A stretch of 64,000 nucleotides of DNA from the NCBI GenBank assembly GCA_017848795.1, contig JAFIHG010000044.1, positions 92,046-156,045 of the forward strand. Reading direction: 5' to 3'. Positions within the stretch are counted from its first letter, which is position 1. Every line of letters begins with the position of its first letter. The translations under genes and the position numbers were made by a program. The notes under the pieces are model-generated. The model had not been told where the DNA came from, searched no databases, and was given only the letters and a program-made list of their open reading frames with translations. Below are positions 18,797-26,516 of this stretch, one piece after another. The DNA is from Candidatus Nanopelagicales bacterium. Its GTDB lineage: Bacteria; Actinomycetota; Actinomycetes; S36-B12; CAIYMF01.

Positions 18797-19363
18797 ATGC
18801 GCACACCGCACCACGTCCTGCCCGCACGCCTGCTGCTGGTCGGGGCGCTCGTCGCCTCGCCGGTGCTCGTCGCTCCCGGCGCGGATGCCGCGGCGGTGCC
18901 GCGCGGCAGCGCCATACTCGGCACCGACGTCGCGACCGCGGCCCGCGCGGCCGTCGAGGACCGGTCACAACGCTCGGTGGCCACCACCAAGCGGGGTCGT
19001 TCGGCGGTGCGCTGGGCACTGCACAAGTCCCGTTGGCCGGCGCGCACCTGCATGGTCTTCGTACGGTCCGCCCTGCGCGTGGGACCGCGCTACAGCACGC
19101 CGCGGGTGGCGTGGGCCGCGGCCAAGCGCCGGCACCGTACGGCGTACCGGGACATCCCCGCGGGCGTGCCGGTGTACAGCGCAGGGCGTACGGCGCCCGG
19201 GCACATCGCGCTGTCCGTCGGCGGCGGCAAGGTGCGCTCGACGGACTGGCCGCGGACCGGGCACGTGGGCACCGTCAGCCTGCGCAAGCTGCTGCGCAGC
19301 TGGGGTCACCGCTACCTCGGCTGGAGCGCGGACCTCAACGGCGTACGCGTCTGGCACCGCTGA
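18797..19363 (+). CDS. Small secreted CHAP/NlpC-like Cys-His protein
   Basis: A 188-residue protein with a signal peptide (basic start MRTPHHVLPAR, hydrophobic core, cleavage likely after ADAAA, about residue 35). Further on are RTCMVFVRSALRVG and TAPGHIALSVGGGKV, a Cys and a His placed as in CHAP or NlpC/P60-type cell-wall hydrolases, then STDWPRTGHVGTVSL. It may cleave peptidoglycan peptides, but no family match is certain and the domain is short. The start at the ATG of MRTPHH is preferred, with GGAG about 5 nt upstream. It is followed by DUF4916 on the opposite strand. Confidence 0.65.
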   Translation: MRTPHHVLPARLLLVGALVASPVLVAPGADAAAVPRGSAILGTDVATAARAAVEDRSQRSVATTKRGRSAVRWALHKSRWPARTCMVFVRSALRVGPRYSTPRVAWAAAKRRHRTAYRDIPAGVPVYSAGRTAPGHIALSVGGGKVRSTDWPRTGHVGTVSLRKLLRSWGHRYLGWSADLNGVRVWHR

Positions 19364-19375
19364 GATTGCTGCCCC

Positions 19376-19933
19376 TCAGGGCAGCGCGCCGACGTGGGCG
19401 AGAGCGAGCCGGACCAGGCGGTCCTGGCCGCCGGTCATCTCCGCCGCGACCGCGTCGCTGGCTGCTTCCTCGGGAGTCATCCAGACCAGGTCCAGCGCCG
19501 ACGCCGACGGTGAGCAGTCGCCGTCGACCGGCACCACGAAGGCGAGGCTGACGGCGTGCTGGCGCGGGTCGTGGAAGCCGCTCACGGTCGGGTCGGGGAA
19601 GTACTCCACGACGGTGAACGGTGCCGGGCAGGACGGGATGCGCGGCAGGGCGACCGGGCCGAGGTCCTTCTCGAGGTGCCGGAGCAGGGCCGCACGGATC
19701 CGCTCGCCGTACAGGACCCGACCGGAGATGCAGGCCCGGCTGATGCTGCCGTCCGGCATCGCGCGCAGCAGCAACCCCACCGACACCACCTCACCGCTCG
19801 GCGAGGTGCGCACCGGTACGGCGTCGACGTAGACGAGGGGCAGCCGTTCCCGGGCATCGTGCAGCTCCTGCGGGGACAGCCAGCCGGTCACCGTCGCGGT
19901 CGTCCCCGACCAGTCGTGGGGGAAGTCGCTCAC
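19376..19933 (-). CDS. DUF4916 / NUDIX-like protein
   Basis: A 185-residue cytosolic protein related to NUDIX hydrolases (DUF4916). LVYVDAVPVRTSPSGEVVSVGLLLR is the strand-loop-strand of the fold (residues about 33-57), SGRVLYGERIRAALLRHLEKDLG is the region of the NUDIX helix, and HAVSLAFVVPVDGD the late strand. The classic GX5EX7REUXEEXGU box is degenerate, so hydrolase activity is doubtful. The GTG at 19933 is preceded by TAGGTT at 8 nt; a longer upstream frame would overlap the divergent neighbour. Confidence 0.75.
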   Translation of the reverse strand: MSDFPHDWSGTTATVTGWLSPQELHDARERLPLVYVDAVPVRTSPSGEVVSVGLLLRAMPDGSISRACISGRVLYGERIRAALLRHLEKDLGPVALPRIPSCPAPFTVVEYFPDPTVSGFHDPRQHAVSLAFVVPVDGDCSPSASALDLVWMTPEEAASDAVAAEMTGGQDRLVRLALAHVGALP

Positions 19934-19941
19934 GAGCGCCC

Positions 19942-19947
19942 AACCTA
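19942..19947 (-). promoter_or_regulatory. Putative -10 box of the DUF4916 gene (leaderless)
   Basis: TAGGTT on the minus strand, 8 nt before the GTG start, in the divergent spacer to the small membrane protein gene. Confidence 0.4.
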
Positions 19948-20008
19948 ACCGTCGCGGGCGTGCCGGCCGGGTTTCGACACGGTCGGCAGCCCGGGGCATG
20001 CTGGAGAC

Positions 20009-20314
20009 ATGGCCGACGACGACATCGAACGACTGCTGCGCGAGGTTGAGGCGACCACGTCCGGTGCACCGGCGCCGCAGGGGCGTGAGGTGAGTCGGCG
20101 CCAGCAGGACGCGGTCGCACGCCGCTCCGGTGAGGAGCACGGCGGACGGTTCGCCGCGGCGGTGCGCGCCGGTCTGATCGGCGGCGCGATCACCGGTGTC
20201 ATCGTCTTCGTGATCTTCATGCTGACGCCGTTCGTGGGTGCCTGGGGTCCGGGGGTCGGTGCTTTCGTCGGCGGCTTCCTGAACGGCTTCTACTTCAAGT
20301 ACCGGGGTCGTTGA
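20009..20314 (+). CDS. Small two-helix membrane protein
   Basis: A 101-residue protein. The N-terminal 50 residues are charged and soluble (MADDDIERLLREVEATTSG...). Residues about 52-72 (AGLIGGAITGVIVFVIFML) and 78-95 (WGPGVGAFVGGFLNGFYF) form hydrophobic, Gly-rich segments. I do not recognise the family. GGAG lies 4-5 nt before the ATG. The stop is followed within 10 nt by the nine-unit hairpin array. Confidence 0.65.
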   Translation: MADDDIERLLREVEATTSGAPAPQGREVSRRQQDAVARRSGEEHGGRFAAAVRAGLIGGAITGVIVFVIFMLTPFVGAWGPGVGAFVGGFLNGFYFKYRGR

Positions 20315-20319
20315 GGCGC

Positions 20320-20840
20320 GTGGCGGGCGTACGTGGGGTATAGCCGCCGCTCACCCGCCATCCGCCCAGCAGCTCACCGGTGGCGGGCGTACGCACGGTA
20401 TAGCCCCCGCTCACCCGCCACTCGCGCGTCTGCTCGCCGGTGGCGGGCGTACGTGGGGTATAGCCGCCGCTCACCCGCCACTGGCGCGGCCGGTCCCGGT
20501 GGCGGGCGTACGCGCGGTAAAGCCCCCGCTCACCCGCCATCCGCCCAGCAGCTCACCGGTGGCGGGCGTACGCGCGGTATAGCCCCCGCTCACCCGCCAC
20601 TGGCGCGGCCGGTCCCGGTGGCGGGCGTACGCGCGGTATAGCCCCCGCTCACCCGCCACTCGCCCGGCCGCTCACCGGTGGCGGGCGTACGCGGGGTATA
20701 GCCCTCGCTCACCCGCCACTGTTGCCGCCGGTTACCGGTGGCGGGCGTACGCGCGGTATAGCCCCCGCTCACCCGCCACTGTTGCCCGCCGGTCACCGGT
20801 GGCGGGCGTACGCGCGGTATAGCCCCCGCTCACCCGCCAC
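20320..20840. repeat. Nine tandem ~60-bp units, each with an inverted repeat
   Basis: The units start at 20320, 20380, 20440, 20499, 20559, 20618, 20678, 20738 and 20799 (59-61 bp period). Each has a ~42-nt conserved body beginning GTGGCGGGCGTACG and ending CCCGCCAC, with a core of GGTATAGCC type; the ends pair as a hairpin. 17-20 nt variable linkers lie between bodies. Linkers 1 and 4 are identical, and so are linkers 3 and 5, so multi-unit blocks have duplicated. The array lies between the 3' ends of two convergent genes. No known family is recognised; the short linkers and tandem growth argue against CRISPR. Confidence 0.95.
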
Positions 20841-20851
20841 TGTTGCCCGAC

Positions 20852-21493
20852 TCAACGGGAGCCGAGGTTCCAGCCGAGCAGCGCCGGGGTGCTGCGCTCG
20901 TAGCCGAGGACGGCGACGCGCCCGGCGTCCAGTACCAGGTGCCTGCCGGCGGCCGGAGGCAAGCCCAGCCAACGGGCGGCGAGGACGCGCAGCAGGTGCG
21001 AGTGCGCCACCAGCACGACATCGCCCCCCTCCCGGGTGACGTCGCGGCACCGCGACACGATCGGGTCGACCCTCGCCGCGACCTGTTCGAGGCTCTCCCC
21101 AGGTCCGCGGTACGCGTCCGGCGGAGGTTCGACGTCCGGGGTGCCCTGCAGCCGGTCGTCCCACACGTCCCAGCCCGGGTCGCCGGTGAGCTCACGGACG
21201 CGCCGGGTCGAGAGGCCCTCGACGTTGCCGTAGTGCCGTTCTTCCAGCGCGCGATCCGGCGCGGCGTCGAGCCCGGCCAGCTCGGCGGTACGCCAGGCGC
21301 GTTGCAGCGGGCTCGCCAGGCACAACGCCACTCGGGCCGGGAGCAACGCCCCGGCCTGCGCAGCCCGGGTCTCCCCCGCGGCGGTCAGCGGGACGTCGGT
21401 CAGCCCCGTGTGCCGCCCGGTCCGGCTCCACTCGGTCTCGCCGTGGCGCAGCAGCACCACCTGCCCCGTCGCCCGAGCCGCACCGCCTGCCAC
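20852..21493 (-). CDS. Histidine phosphatase family protein
   Basis: A 213-residue phosphoglycerate mutase-like phosphatase. The catalytic motif is VVLLRHGETEWSRTGRHTG at residues 12-30, with the second arginine in SPLQRAWRTAELAG, the acid in EERHYGNVEG and the second His in VLVAHSHLLRVLAARW. The substrate is not predictable (phosphosugar or phosphoprotein). The GTG start at 21493 lies only 20 nt from the divergent PLP decarboxylase start, so the two share a promoter region. Its 3' end abuts the hairpin array. Confidence 0.9.
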   Translation of the reverse strand: MAGGAARATGQVVLLRHGETEWSRTGRHTGLTDVPLTAAGETRAAQAGALLPARVALCLASPLQRAWRTAELAGLDAAPDRALEERHYGNVEGLSTRRVRELTGDPGWDVWDDRLQGTPDVEPPPDAYRGPGESLEQVAARVDPIVSRCRDVTREGGDVVLVAHSHLLRVLAARWLGLPPAAGRHLVLDAGRVAVLGYERSTPALLGWNLGSR

Positions 21494-21500
21494 GATCGCC

Positions 21501-21506
21501 TAGCCT
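21501..21506 (+). promoter_or_regulatory. Shared divergent -10 region of phosphatase and PLP decarboxylase
   Basis: GCCTAGCC at 21499-21506 gives TAGCCT on the plus strand, 7 nt before the decarboxylase ATG, and TAGGCG on the minus strand, close to the phosphatase GTG. One short palindrome-like sequence could hold -10 boxes for both directions. Confidence 0.35.
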
Positions 21507-21513
21507 GCCAGTC

Positions 21514-22764
21514 ATGCAGCAACACGGCCGGGAGATCGGAGAGGTGCTCGACGAGCTCGACCGGGCACGCAGCGGCGAACCGGACCCGCACGGCGGGCAC
21601 CTGTTCGGTCTGACGTACCCGAGCGGGCGGGACGACCTCGAGGAACTGGCGATGCAGGTCTACCGTCGCACGCTGTTCTCCAACGCCCTCAACCCGTTTC
21701 GTTACCCGGAGCAGGCCCGGCTCATGGAGCAGGTCGTCACCTGGACCGGAGAGCTGGTCGGCCTGCCGGAGGGCGGTGGCGGCAGCACCACGTCCGGCGG
21801 CACGGAGTCGATCCTCATGGCGGTGCTCGTGCACCGCGAGCGGGCGCGGGAGCGTGGCATCGAGCGGCCCACCCTCGTCGCACCGGTGACGGCGCACCCG
21901 GCGTACGCCAAGGGCGCCCACTACTTCGGCCTCGAGCTCCTCCAGGTGCCGGTCGACCCGGTCACGCTGCGCGCGGACCTCACCGCCGCGAACGTACTCG
22001 TCGACGACCGGACCGCGCTCGTCGTCGCGTCGGCGTACTCGTACCCGCACGGTGTTCTCGACGATGTCAGCGCCCTCGCCGCGCTCGCCCAGGACCGCGG
22101 CGCCGGCGCGCACGTCGATGCCTGCGTCGGTGGGATGGTGCTGCCGTTCGCCGCGCGGGCCGGGGTACGTTCGCTAGCCCTCTGGACGTTCGACGTTCCG
22201 GGCGTCACGAGCATGTCGGTGGACCTGCACAAGTACGGCTACGTCCCCAAGGGCGTCTCGGTGGTCCTGCACCGGGATGCGGACTGGGCGCAGCGGCAAT
22301 GGTTCGTCTACGACCGCTGGCCCGGCGGGCTGTACGGCGCACCCGGCGTTGCCGGTGCGCGGACCGCGGCGCCCGTGCTGGCGGCGTGGGCACTCATGTC
22401 GTACCTGGGATTCGAGGGTTACCAGGAATTGGTCGCCGAGTTGCTCGCGACGACCGACCGGTTCCGTGAGGCCGTGGAGTCGGTCGGCGGGCTCGCCGTC
22501 AACGGTGACCCCGTGGGGACGATCCTGTCGTGGCGCTCGACCGATCCCGCCCTCGACGTCTACGCGCTCGGGGACGCGATGGTCGAGCGCGGGTGGTACG
22601 TCAACCGGCTCACCGACTACGGGGGCTGCCCGCCGAGCCTGCACGTCATGGTGTCGCCCGCTCACGCGCGGGTACTCGACGAGATCGCGGCAGCGTTGCA
22701 GGAGTCGGCGGCGCAGGTACGCGGAGCGGCGGCGCCGACCGACCGCTCCGCGCGCTATTCGTAA
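21514..22764 (+). CDS. PLP-dependent decarboxylase / aldehyde-lyase (sphingosine-phosphate lyase-like)
   Basis: A 416-residue fold-type I pyridoxal phosphate enzyme of the group II decarboxylase/S1P lyase family. Motifs in order: GGGGSTTSGGTESILMAV (PLP phosphate binding, about residue 90), VASAYSYPHGVLDD, HVDACVGGMVLPF (Asp to pyridine N), and SMSVDLHKYGYVPKG with the Schiff-base lysine (about 240). C-terminal part PPSLHVMVSPAHARVLDEI. The substrate could be an amino acid or a phosphorylated amino alcohol; it cannot be fixed. Start at 21514 from the -10 box and conserved N-terminus. Confidence 0.88.
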   Translation: MQQHGREIGEVLDELDRARSGEPDPHGGHLFGLTYPSGRDDLEELAMQVYRRTLFSNALNPFRYPEQARLMEQVVTWTGELVGLPEGGGGSTTSGGTESILMAVLVHRERARERGIERPTLVAPVTAHPAYAKGAHYFGLELLQVPVDPVTLRADLTAANVLVDDRTALVVASAYSYPHGVLDDVSALAALAQDRGAGAHVDACVGGMVLPFAARAGVRSLALWTFDVPGVTSMSVDLHKYGYVPKGVSVVLHRDADWAQRQWFVYDRWPGGLYGAPGVAGARTAAPVLAAWALMSYLGFEGYQELVAELLATTDRFREAVESVGGLAVNGDPVGTILSWRSTDPALDVYALGDAMVERGWYVNRLTDYGGCPPSLHVMVSPAHARVLDEIAAALQESAAQVRGAAAPTDRSARYS

Positions 22765-22934
22765 GCCCTGACCGAGCGGGATATCGCTGATGTAGACCGG
22801 CTCCCCCGGACGGAGATACTTGATGTGCCGCAGGCAGTTTTCCAGCCTCATCGGAATGGGACTGTGAGAGCCCTCTCCTGCAGTCGTCCGTATGTTGCAA
22901 CGCGGGCGACCGGCCCGCGGGAGATCCACGCCGC
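22765..22934. other. Low-GC intergenic stretch with an unexplained minus-strand frame
   Basis: After the decarboxylase stop the base composition falls clearly below that of neighbouring genes through about 22905. On the minus strand an open frame reads MRLENCLRHIKYLRPGEPVY and on to a Gly near the decarboxylase stop; it starts near 22851 and has ordinary codons unlike the surrounding G/C-ending ones. No start signal is obvious and I do not recognise the peptide. It may be a remnant of a transferred gene. Confidence 0.35.
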
Positions 22935-23086
22935 CCGGTGGTTGAGCGCAGTCGAGTCACTTTGAGCCTGGTGGCGCGCCGGTCGGCGCGTAAAGACCGG
23001 GCGAGCACTCGGTGGTCGAGCGCAGTCGAGTCACGTTGCGCCTGGTGGCGCGCGCCCGTCGACGCATGAAAGACCGGGCGAGTACT
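22935..23086. repeat. Two direct ~76-bp repeats (unit A)
   Basis: Two near-identical tandem copies at about 22935-23010 and 23011-23086, each starting CGGTGGTYGAGCGCAGTCGAG, including GCCTGGTGGCGCGC and ending in GACCGGGCGAGYACT. A third, truncated copy begins at 23087. They contain the same GGTCGAGCGCAGTCGAG half-palindrome as other elements of the family. Confidence 0.8.
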
Positions 23087-23090
23087 CGGT

Positions 23091-23144
23091 GGTCGAGCGC
23101 AGTCGAGACCACGTCGGTGCTCTTGGTCTCGACTACGCTCGACC
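23091..23144. repeat. Palindromic element, 21-bp arms (GGTCGAG family)
   Basis: Arms at 23091-23111 and 23124-23144 match at 20 of 21 positions, with a 12-nt loop. This is the best-preserved copy of the family also seen at 8162-8215. Confidence 0.8.
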
Positions 23145-23500
23145 GACGGCTCGTTGCGTCAGCTCTTTCGGAGCAGCACCCCGGGCCCTTCGGGCCGCCC
23201 TGGACGGCGGAGAAACTGGCCGCGGTCGCGGGCACCCACGGTACGGCCCCGCCATTTTCGACTCAGACCACGCCGGTGATCATGGTCTCGACTACGCTCG
23301 ACCGACGGATGGTTGCGTCAGCTCTTTCGGAGCAGACCACGTTGGTGCTCATGGTCTCGACTACGCTCGACCGACGGATGGTTGCGTCAGCTCTTTCGAA
23401 GCAGCACCCCGGGCCCTTCGGGCCGCCCTGGACGGTGGAAAATCCGGCTGCGGTCGCGGCCACCCAACGTACGGCCCGGCCGTTTTCGACTCGGACCACG
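23124..23500. repeat. Three direct copies of unit B (one internally deleted)
   Basis: Copies start at 23124, 23283 and 23352 with TGGTCTCGACTACGCTCGACC followed by GTTGCGTCAGCTCTTTCG. Copies 1 and 3 run about 150 bp and include CCCGGGCCCTTCGGGCCG and an AT-rich end CGTTTTCGACTCRGACCACG. Copy 2 is 69 bp and lacks about 90 internal bases. A degenerate half (TCTGGACTGCGCTCGACC) ends the region before the methyltransferase stop at 23536. Open frames across the area are by-products of the repeats. Confidence 0.8.
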
Positions 23501-23535
23501 TGGCGAGCGCTCTGGACTGCGCTCGACCGGCCGGA

Positions 23536-24336
23536 TCACGGGTGAGCAGAGAGCGCGTAGAAGGCTACGGCGCTGGCGGCCGCCGCGTTCAGGCTGTCGA
23601 CGCCCTCACGCATCGGGATCCGTACAGACCCATCGCAGCACTGGCGCGCTTGTGCGGAGAGCCCGTGCCCCTCGCTCCCGATCACCAGGGCGGTCGCCCG
23701 GGTCGCGTCGAGGTCGCGCAACTCCGCCCCGGCCGGGTCGGGGTCCAACGCGTACACCTGGAAGCCGTTCTCGCGCAGCAGGTCCAGCGTGCCGGGCCAC
23801 GGGTCGGCACGGGTCCAGGGGACCTGGAACACCGTCCCCATCGACACCCGTACGCTGCGCCGGTAGAGCGGGTCCGCGCAGCGCGGGCTGACCAGCACCG
23901 CGTCCACGCCCAATGCCGCGGCGCTGCGGAATACGGCCCCGACATTCGTGTGGTCGACCAGATCCTCGAGCACGGCCACCAGATGCGCACCGGCCACGAG
24001 GTCTGTGATGGGCGGCAGCGGGCGGCGGGCCATCGCGGCGAGCATGCCGCGGTGTACGGCGAACCCGGTCACCTCGGCGAGCACGGCGTCCGGCACGACA
24101 TAGACGTCGACGGCGTACGGCTCCAGCAGCGGGGTCGACTGGGCGAGCCAGCGCTCGGACATCAACGCGCTGCGCGGCCGGTAGCCGGCGTCCAGGGCGC
24201 GTGCCACGACCTTGGCGCTCTCCGCCATGAACAGCCCGTGCTCCGGCTCGAACACCCGGCGCAGGTTCACGTCCGTCAGCGACAGGTAGTCACCTAGCCG
24301 CGGGTCGCTGGCGTCGCTCAGGCGCACGATGCGCAT
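23536..24336 (-). CDS. TrmH/SpoU-family RNA 2'-O-methyltransferase
   Basis: A 266-residue SAM-dependent enzyme that methylates ribose in tRNA or rRNA; the target is not predictable. The knotted SPOUT motifs are present: DHTNVGAVFRSAAALG (motif 1, about residue 147), ALVIGSEGHGLS (motif 2) and IPMREGVDSLNAAAASAVAF (motif 3). The N-terminal RNA-binding part includes EPEHGLFMAESAKVVARAL. Its ATG lies 12 nt downstream of the TSUP stop, so it is the last gene of a minus-strand run nfeD-SPFH-TSUP-spoU. Confidence 0.93.
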   Translation of the reverse strand: MRIVRLSDASDPRLGDYLSLTDVNLRRVFEPEHGLFMAESAKVVARALDAGYRPRSALMSERWLAQSTPLLEPYAVDVYVVPDAVLAEVTGFAVHRGMLAAMARRPLPPITDLVAGAHLVAVLEDLVDHTNVGAVFRSAAALGVDAVLVSPRCADPLYRRSVRVSMGTVFQVPWTRADPWPGTLDLLRENGFQVYALDPDPAGAELRDLDATRATALVIGSEGHGLSAQARQCCDGSVRIPMREGVDSLNAAAASAVAFYALSAHP

Positions 24337-24348
24337 GGGTTCAGCCCG

Positions 24349-25104
24349 TCACGCGTACGCCCGGGCGATCGAGACGCCGGCGGCGACCAGACCGGTGATG
24401 ACGAGCAGGGCCCGCAGCCAGGAGTCCGGCAACCGGCGCGCGAAGGGTGCACCGAGCAGACCACCGACGGCCGCCCCGACAGCGACGGCCACGGCTGCGA
24501 GCAGGTCGACCCGACCGCTGGAGGCGAAGACGACCGCAGCCACCAGATTCGCCGCCCCGGTCACGAGGTTCTTGACGGCGTTGGACTGTTGCAGGTCCGG
24601 GTCGTAGAGCAGCGCGAGCACGGCCATCAGCACGATGCCGGTTGCGGCACCGAAGTAGCCGCAGTACATGCCGGTCACGAACAGCGCCGGGAGCAGCACG
24701 TCGCGGCGGACCTCGCCCGCGGTCACCCCGCGCGCGGCGAGCCGGCGCGACAGCGCCGGTTGCACGATCACGAGCACGCAGGCAATCAGGATCAGCCACG
24801 GCACCAGGCGGGCGAAGACGACCGCGGGCAGCGCGACGACGAGGACCGCACCGACCGTCGCCCCGACCACCATGACCGAGACGTACGGCACGAGCTGGCC
24901 CCAGCGCCCCCGCAGCTCGCGGCGGTAACCCCAGGCCGCGGCCAGGCCGCCGGGCGCCATCCCGAGCGAGTTGCTGCCGTTGGCCACGACCGGCGGCAGG
25001 CCGTACGCGAGCAGCAGCGGGTAGGTCAGCAGCGTGCCGCTGCCGACGACCGAGTTGATAGCGCCCGCGCCGACCCCGGCGAGGGCGAGCATCCACAGCT
25101 CCAC
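24349..25104 (-). CDS. TSUP (TauE/SafE) family membrane transporter
   Basis: A 251-residue protein with about eight hydrophobic segments. The N-terminal repeat GAGAINSVVGSGTLLTYPLL (residues 12-31) is the TSUP pattern and the second half has the paired TGMYCGYFGAATGIV. Such proteins move sulfite, sulfonates or related anions across the membrane; the substrate here is unknown. It starts with GTG at 25104 and follows the SPFH gene by 18 nt. Confidence 0.9.
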   Translation of the reverse strand: MELWMLALAGVGAGAINSVVGSGTLLTYPLLLAYGLPPVVANGSNSLGMAPGGLAAAWGYRRELRGRWGQLVPYVSVMVVGATVGAVLVVALPAVVFARLVPWLILIACVLVIVQPALSRRLAARGVTAGEVRRDVLLPALFVTGMYCGYFGAATGIVLMAVLALLYDPDLQQSNAVKNLVTGAANLVAAVVFASSGRVDLLAAVAVAVGAAVGGLLGAPFARRLPDSWLRALLVITGLVAAGVSIARAYA

Positions 25105-25122
25105 GATGCGAGCAGGCGCGTC

Positions 25123-26046
25123 CTACTGCTCGGGCCCGGTGACCCGCCGCACCTGCTCGGGCTCAGGGCGCGGGAGGAACGCGCTCGAGAGCCCCTCCAT
25201 CGCCCGGGACAGCTCGGCCGGAATGATCCACACCTTGTTCGCGTCGCCCCGTGCGAGCTCGGGGAGCGACTGGAGGTACTGGTAGGCAAGGACTTTCGAG
25301 TCCGGGTCGGCGGCATGGATGGCGTCGACGACCTGCTGGATCGCCTTGGCCTCGCCCTCGGCGCGCAGCACCTGCGCCTGTGCCTCACCCTGCGCCCGGA
25401 GGATCTCGGACTGCTTCTCCCCCTCGGCGGTGAGGATCTGCGACTGCTTGAACCCCTCGGCGGTCAGGATCGCGGCGCGCTTGTCGCGCTCGGCGCGCAT
25501 CTGCTTCTCCATCGCGTCCTGCACGCTCGCGGGCGGGTCGATCGCCTTGAGCTCGACCCGGTTGACCCGTACGCCCCACTTGCCTGTCGCCTCGTCGAGG
25601 ACGCCCCGCAGCACATTGTTGATCTCTTCGCGTGAGGTGAGCGTCTTCTCCAGGTCCATGGAGCCGATGACGTTGCGCAGCGTGGTGACGGTGAGCTGCT
25701 CGATGCCGGAGATGAAGTTCGCGATCTCGTACGTCGCGGCCTTCGGGTCGGTGACCTGGAAGTAGATGACCGAGTCGATGCTGACCACCAGGTTGTCCTC
25801 GGTGATCACCGGCTGCGGCGGGAACGAGACGACCTGCTCACGCAGGTCGACCAGCGGGCGCAGCCGGTCGACGTACGGCACGAGCAGCGACAGCCCGGCG
25901 TTCAGGGTCCGGTGGTAGCGGCCGAGGCGCTCCACCAGCCCGGCGTTCGCCTGCGGAACGATACGCACCGCCTTGGCGAGCGTGATCAGCACGAACAGGA
26001 CCACGATCACCGCGACGACGAGAGTGCCCACCTGGCCCTCGGACAT
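25123..26046 (-). CDS. SPFH/band-7 domain protein (stomatin-like)
   Basis: A 307-residue membrane-anchored protein. Residues 8-28 form one transmembrane helix (LVVAVIVVLFVLITLAKAV), then an SPFH domain from IVPQANAGLVERLGRYHRTL, then a long coiled-coil rich in Ala, Glu, Gln and Lys (from about residue 180: MEKQMRAERDKRAAILTAEG and following). Such proteins form oligomeric scaffolds at the membrane, usually with an NfeD partner, as here 10 nt upstream. The ATG at 26046 has AAGGGGA upstream. Confidence 0.92.
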   Translation of the reverse strand: MSEGQVGTLVVAVIVVLFVLITLAKAVRIVPQANAGLVERLGRYHRTLNAGLSLLVPYVDRLRPLVDLREQVVSFPPQPVITEDNLVVSIDSVIYFQVTDPKAATYEIANFISGIEQLTVTTLRNVIGSMDLEKTLTSREEINNVLRGVLDEATGKWGVRVNRVELKAIDPPASVQDAMEKQMRAERDKRAAILTAEGFKQSQILTAEGEKQSEILRAQGEAQAQVLRAEGEAKAIQQVVDAIHAADPDSKVLAYQYLQSLPELARGDANKVWIIPAELSRAMEGLSSAFLPRPEPEQVRRVTGPEQ

Positions 26047-26056
26047 GGATTCCCCT

Positions 26057-26485
26057 TTACCGTTCCGCGACCAGAGCGGTCGCACCCTCGATGGCGACGA
26101 CGTACACCGGCGTACCGGCCGGCAGCAGCGCCTCGCCGTCGTAGCTGCGTGCCGACCACACCTCGCCGGCGAGCTTGATCCTGCCGTCGTTACCGTCCAC
26201 CTGCTCGAGGACGACGGCCTCCGTGCCGACGAGCGCGGCGACGCCGCTGCGGGTCGGCAGCGGCATGTGCAGGTGGCGACGCGCCACCGGGCGTACGACG
26301 AGCAGCAGCAGCGCGGACGCAGCGGCGAACACCAGCAACTGGATGGGGACGTCGGCGCCCACCACCCCGGACACCATCGCCGCCAGTGCGCCGCCGGTGA
26401 GCATGCCGAACAGGAGCGTCGTCGTGCTGACCTCCGCGACCCCGAAGAGCAGGGCGAGGATCAGCCACCACACCCATGCGTCCAC
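26057..26485 (-). CDS. NfeD-like membrane protein
   Basis: A 142-residue protein with an N-terminal region of three to four helices (AWVWWLILALLFGVAEVSTTT, GGALAAMVSGVVGA, LLVFAAASALLLLVVRPVA) and a C-terminal soluble OB-fold (GTEAVVLEQVDGNDGRIKLAGEV and GTPVYVVAIEGATALV). This matches the short NfeD type that pairs with SPFH proteins. The GTG at 26485 has TAGGAT 7 nt upstream and is read before the SPFH gene, with a 10-nt gap. Confidence 0.9.
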   Translation of the reverse strand: MDAWVWWLILALLFGVAEVSTTTLLFGMLTGGALAAMVSGVVGADVPIQLLVFAAASALLLLVVRPVARRHLHMPLPTRSGVAALVGTEAVVLEQVDGNDGRIKLAGEVWSARSYDGEALLPAGTPVYVVAIEGATALVAER

Positions 26486-26492
26486 ACCGTTG

Positions 26493-26498
26493 ATCCTA
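26493..26498 (-). promoter_or_regulatory. Putative -10 box of the nfeD-SPFH-TSUP-spoU run (leaderless)
   Basis: TAGGAT on the minus strand, 7 nt before the nfeD GTG start. Confidence 0.45.
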
Positions 26499-26516
26499 GG
26501 CGGGCCGGGACGCCGG

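Noticed and set aside
20320-20840. Nine-unit array as CRISPR
   Set aside because: Bodies are ~42 nt and linkers only 17-20 nt, some linkers are identical, there is no cas gene and no leader. Tandem duplication explains it better.
20295-20840. Repeat-encoded proteins across the array (20-residue repeats such as WRVSGGYTARTPATG)
   Set aside because: The ~60-bp period keeps frames open on both strands, but units of 59 and 61 bp break the frame, there is no ribosome binding site and the convergent location fits noncoding DNA.
23012-24297. Long open frames across the repeat mosaic and the antisense of the methyltransferase gene
   Set aside because: They consist of repeat translations or mirror images of a real gene on the other strand.
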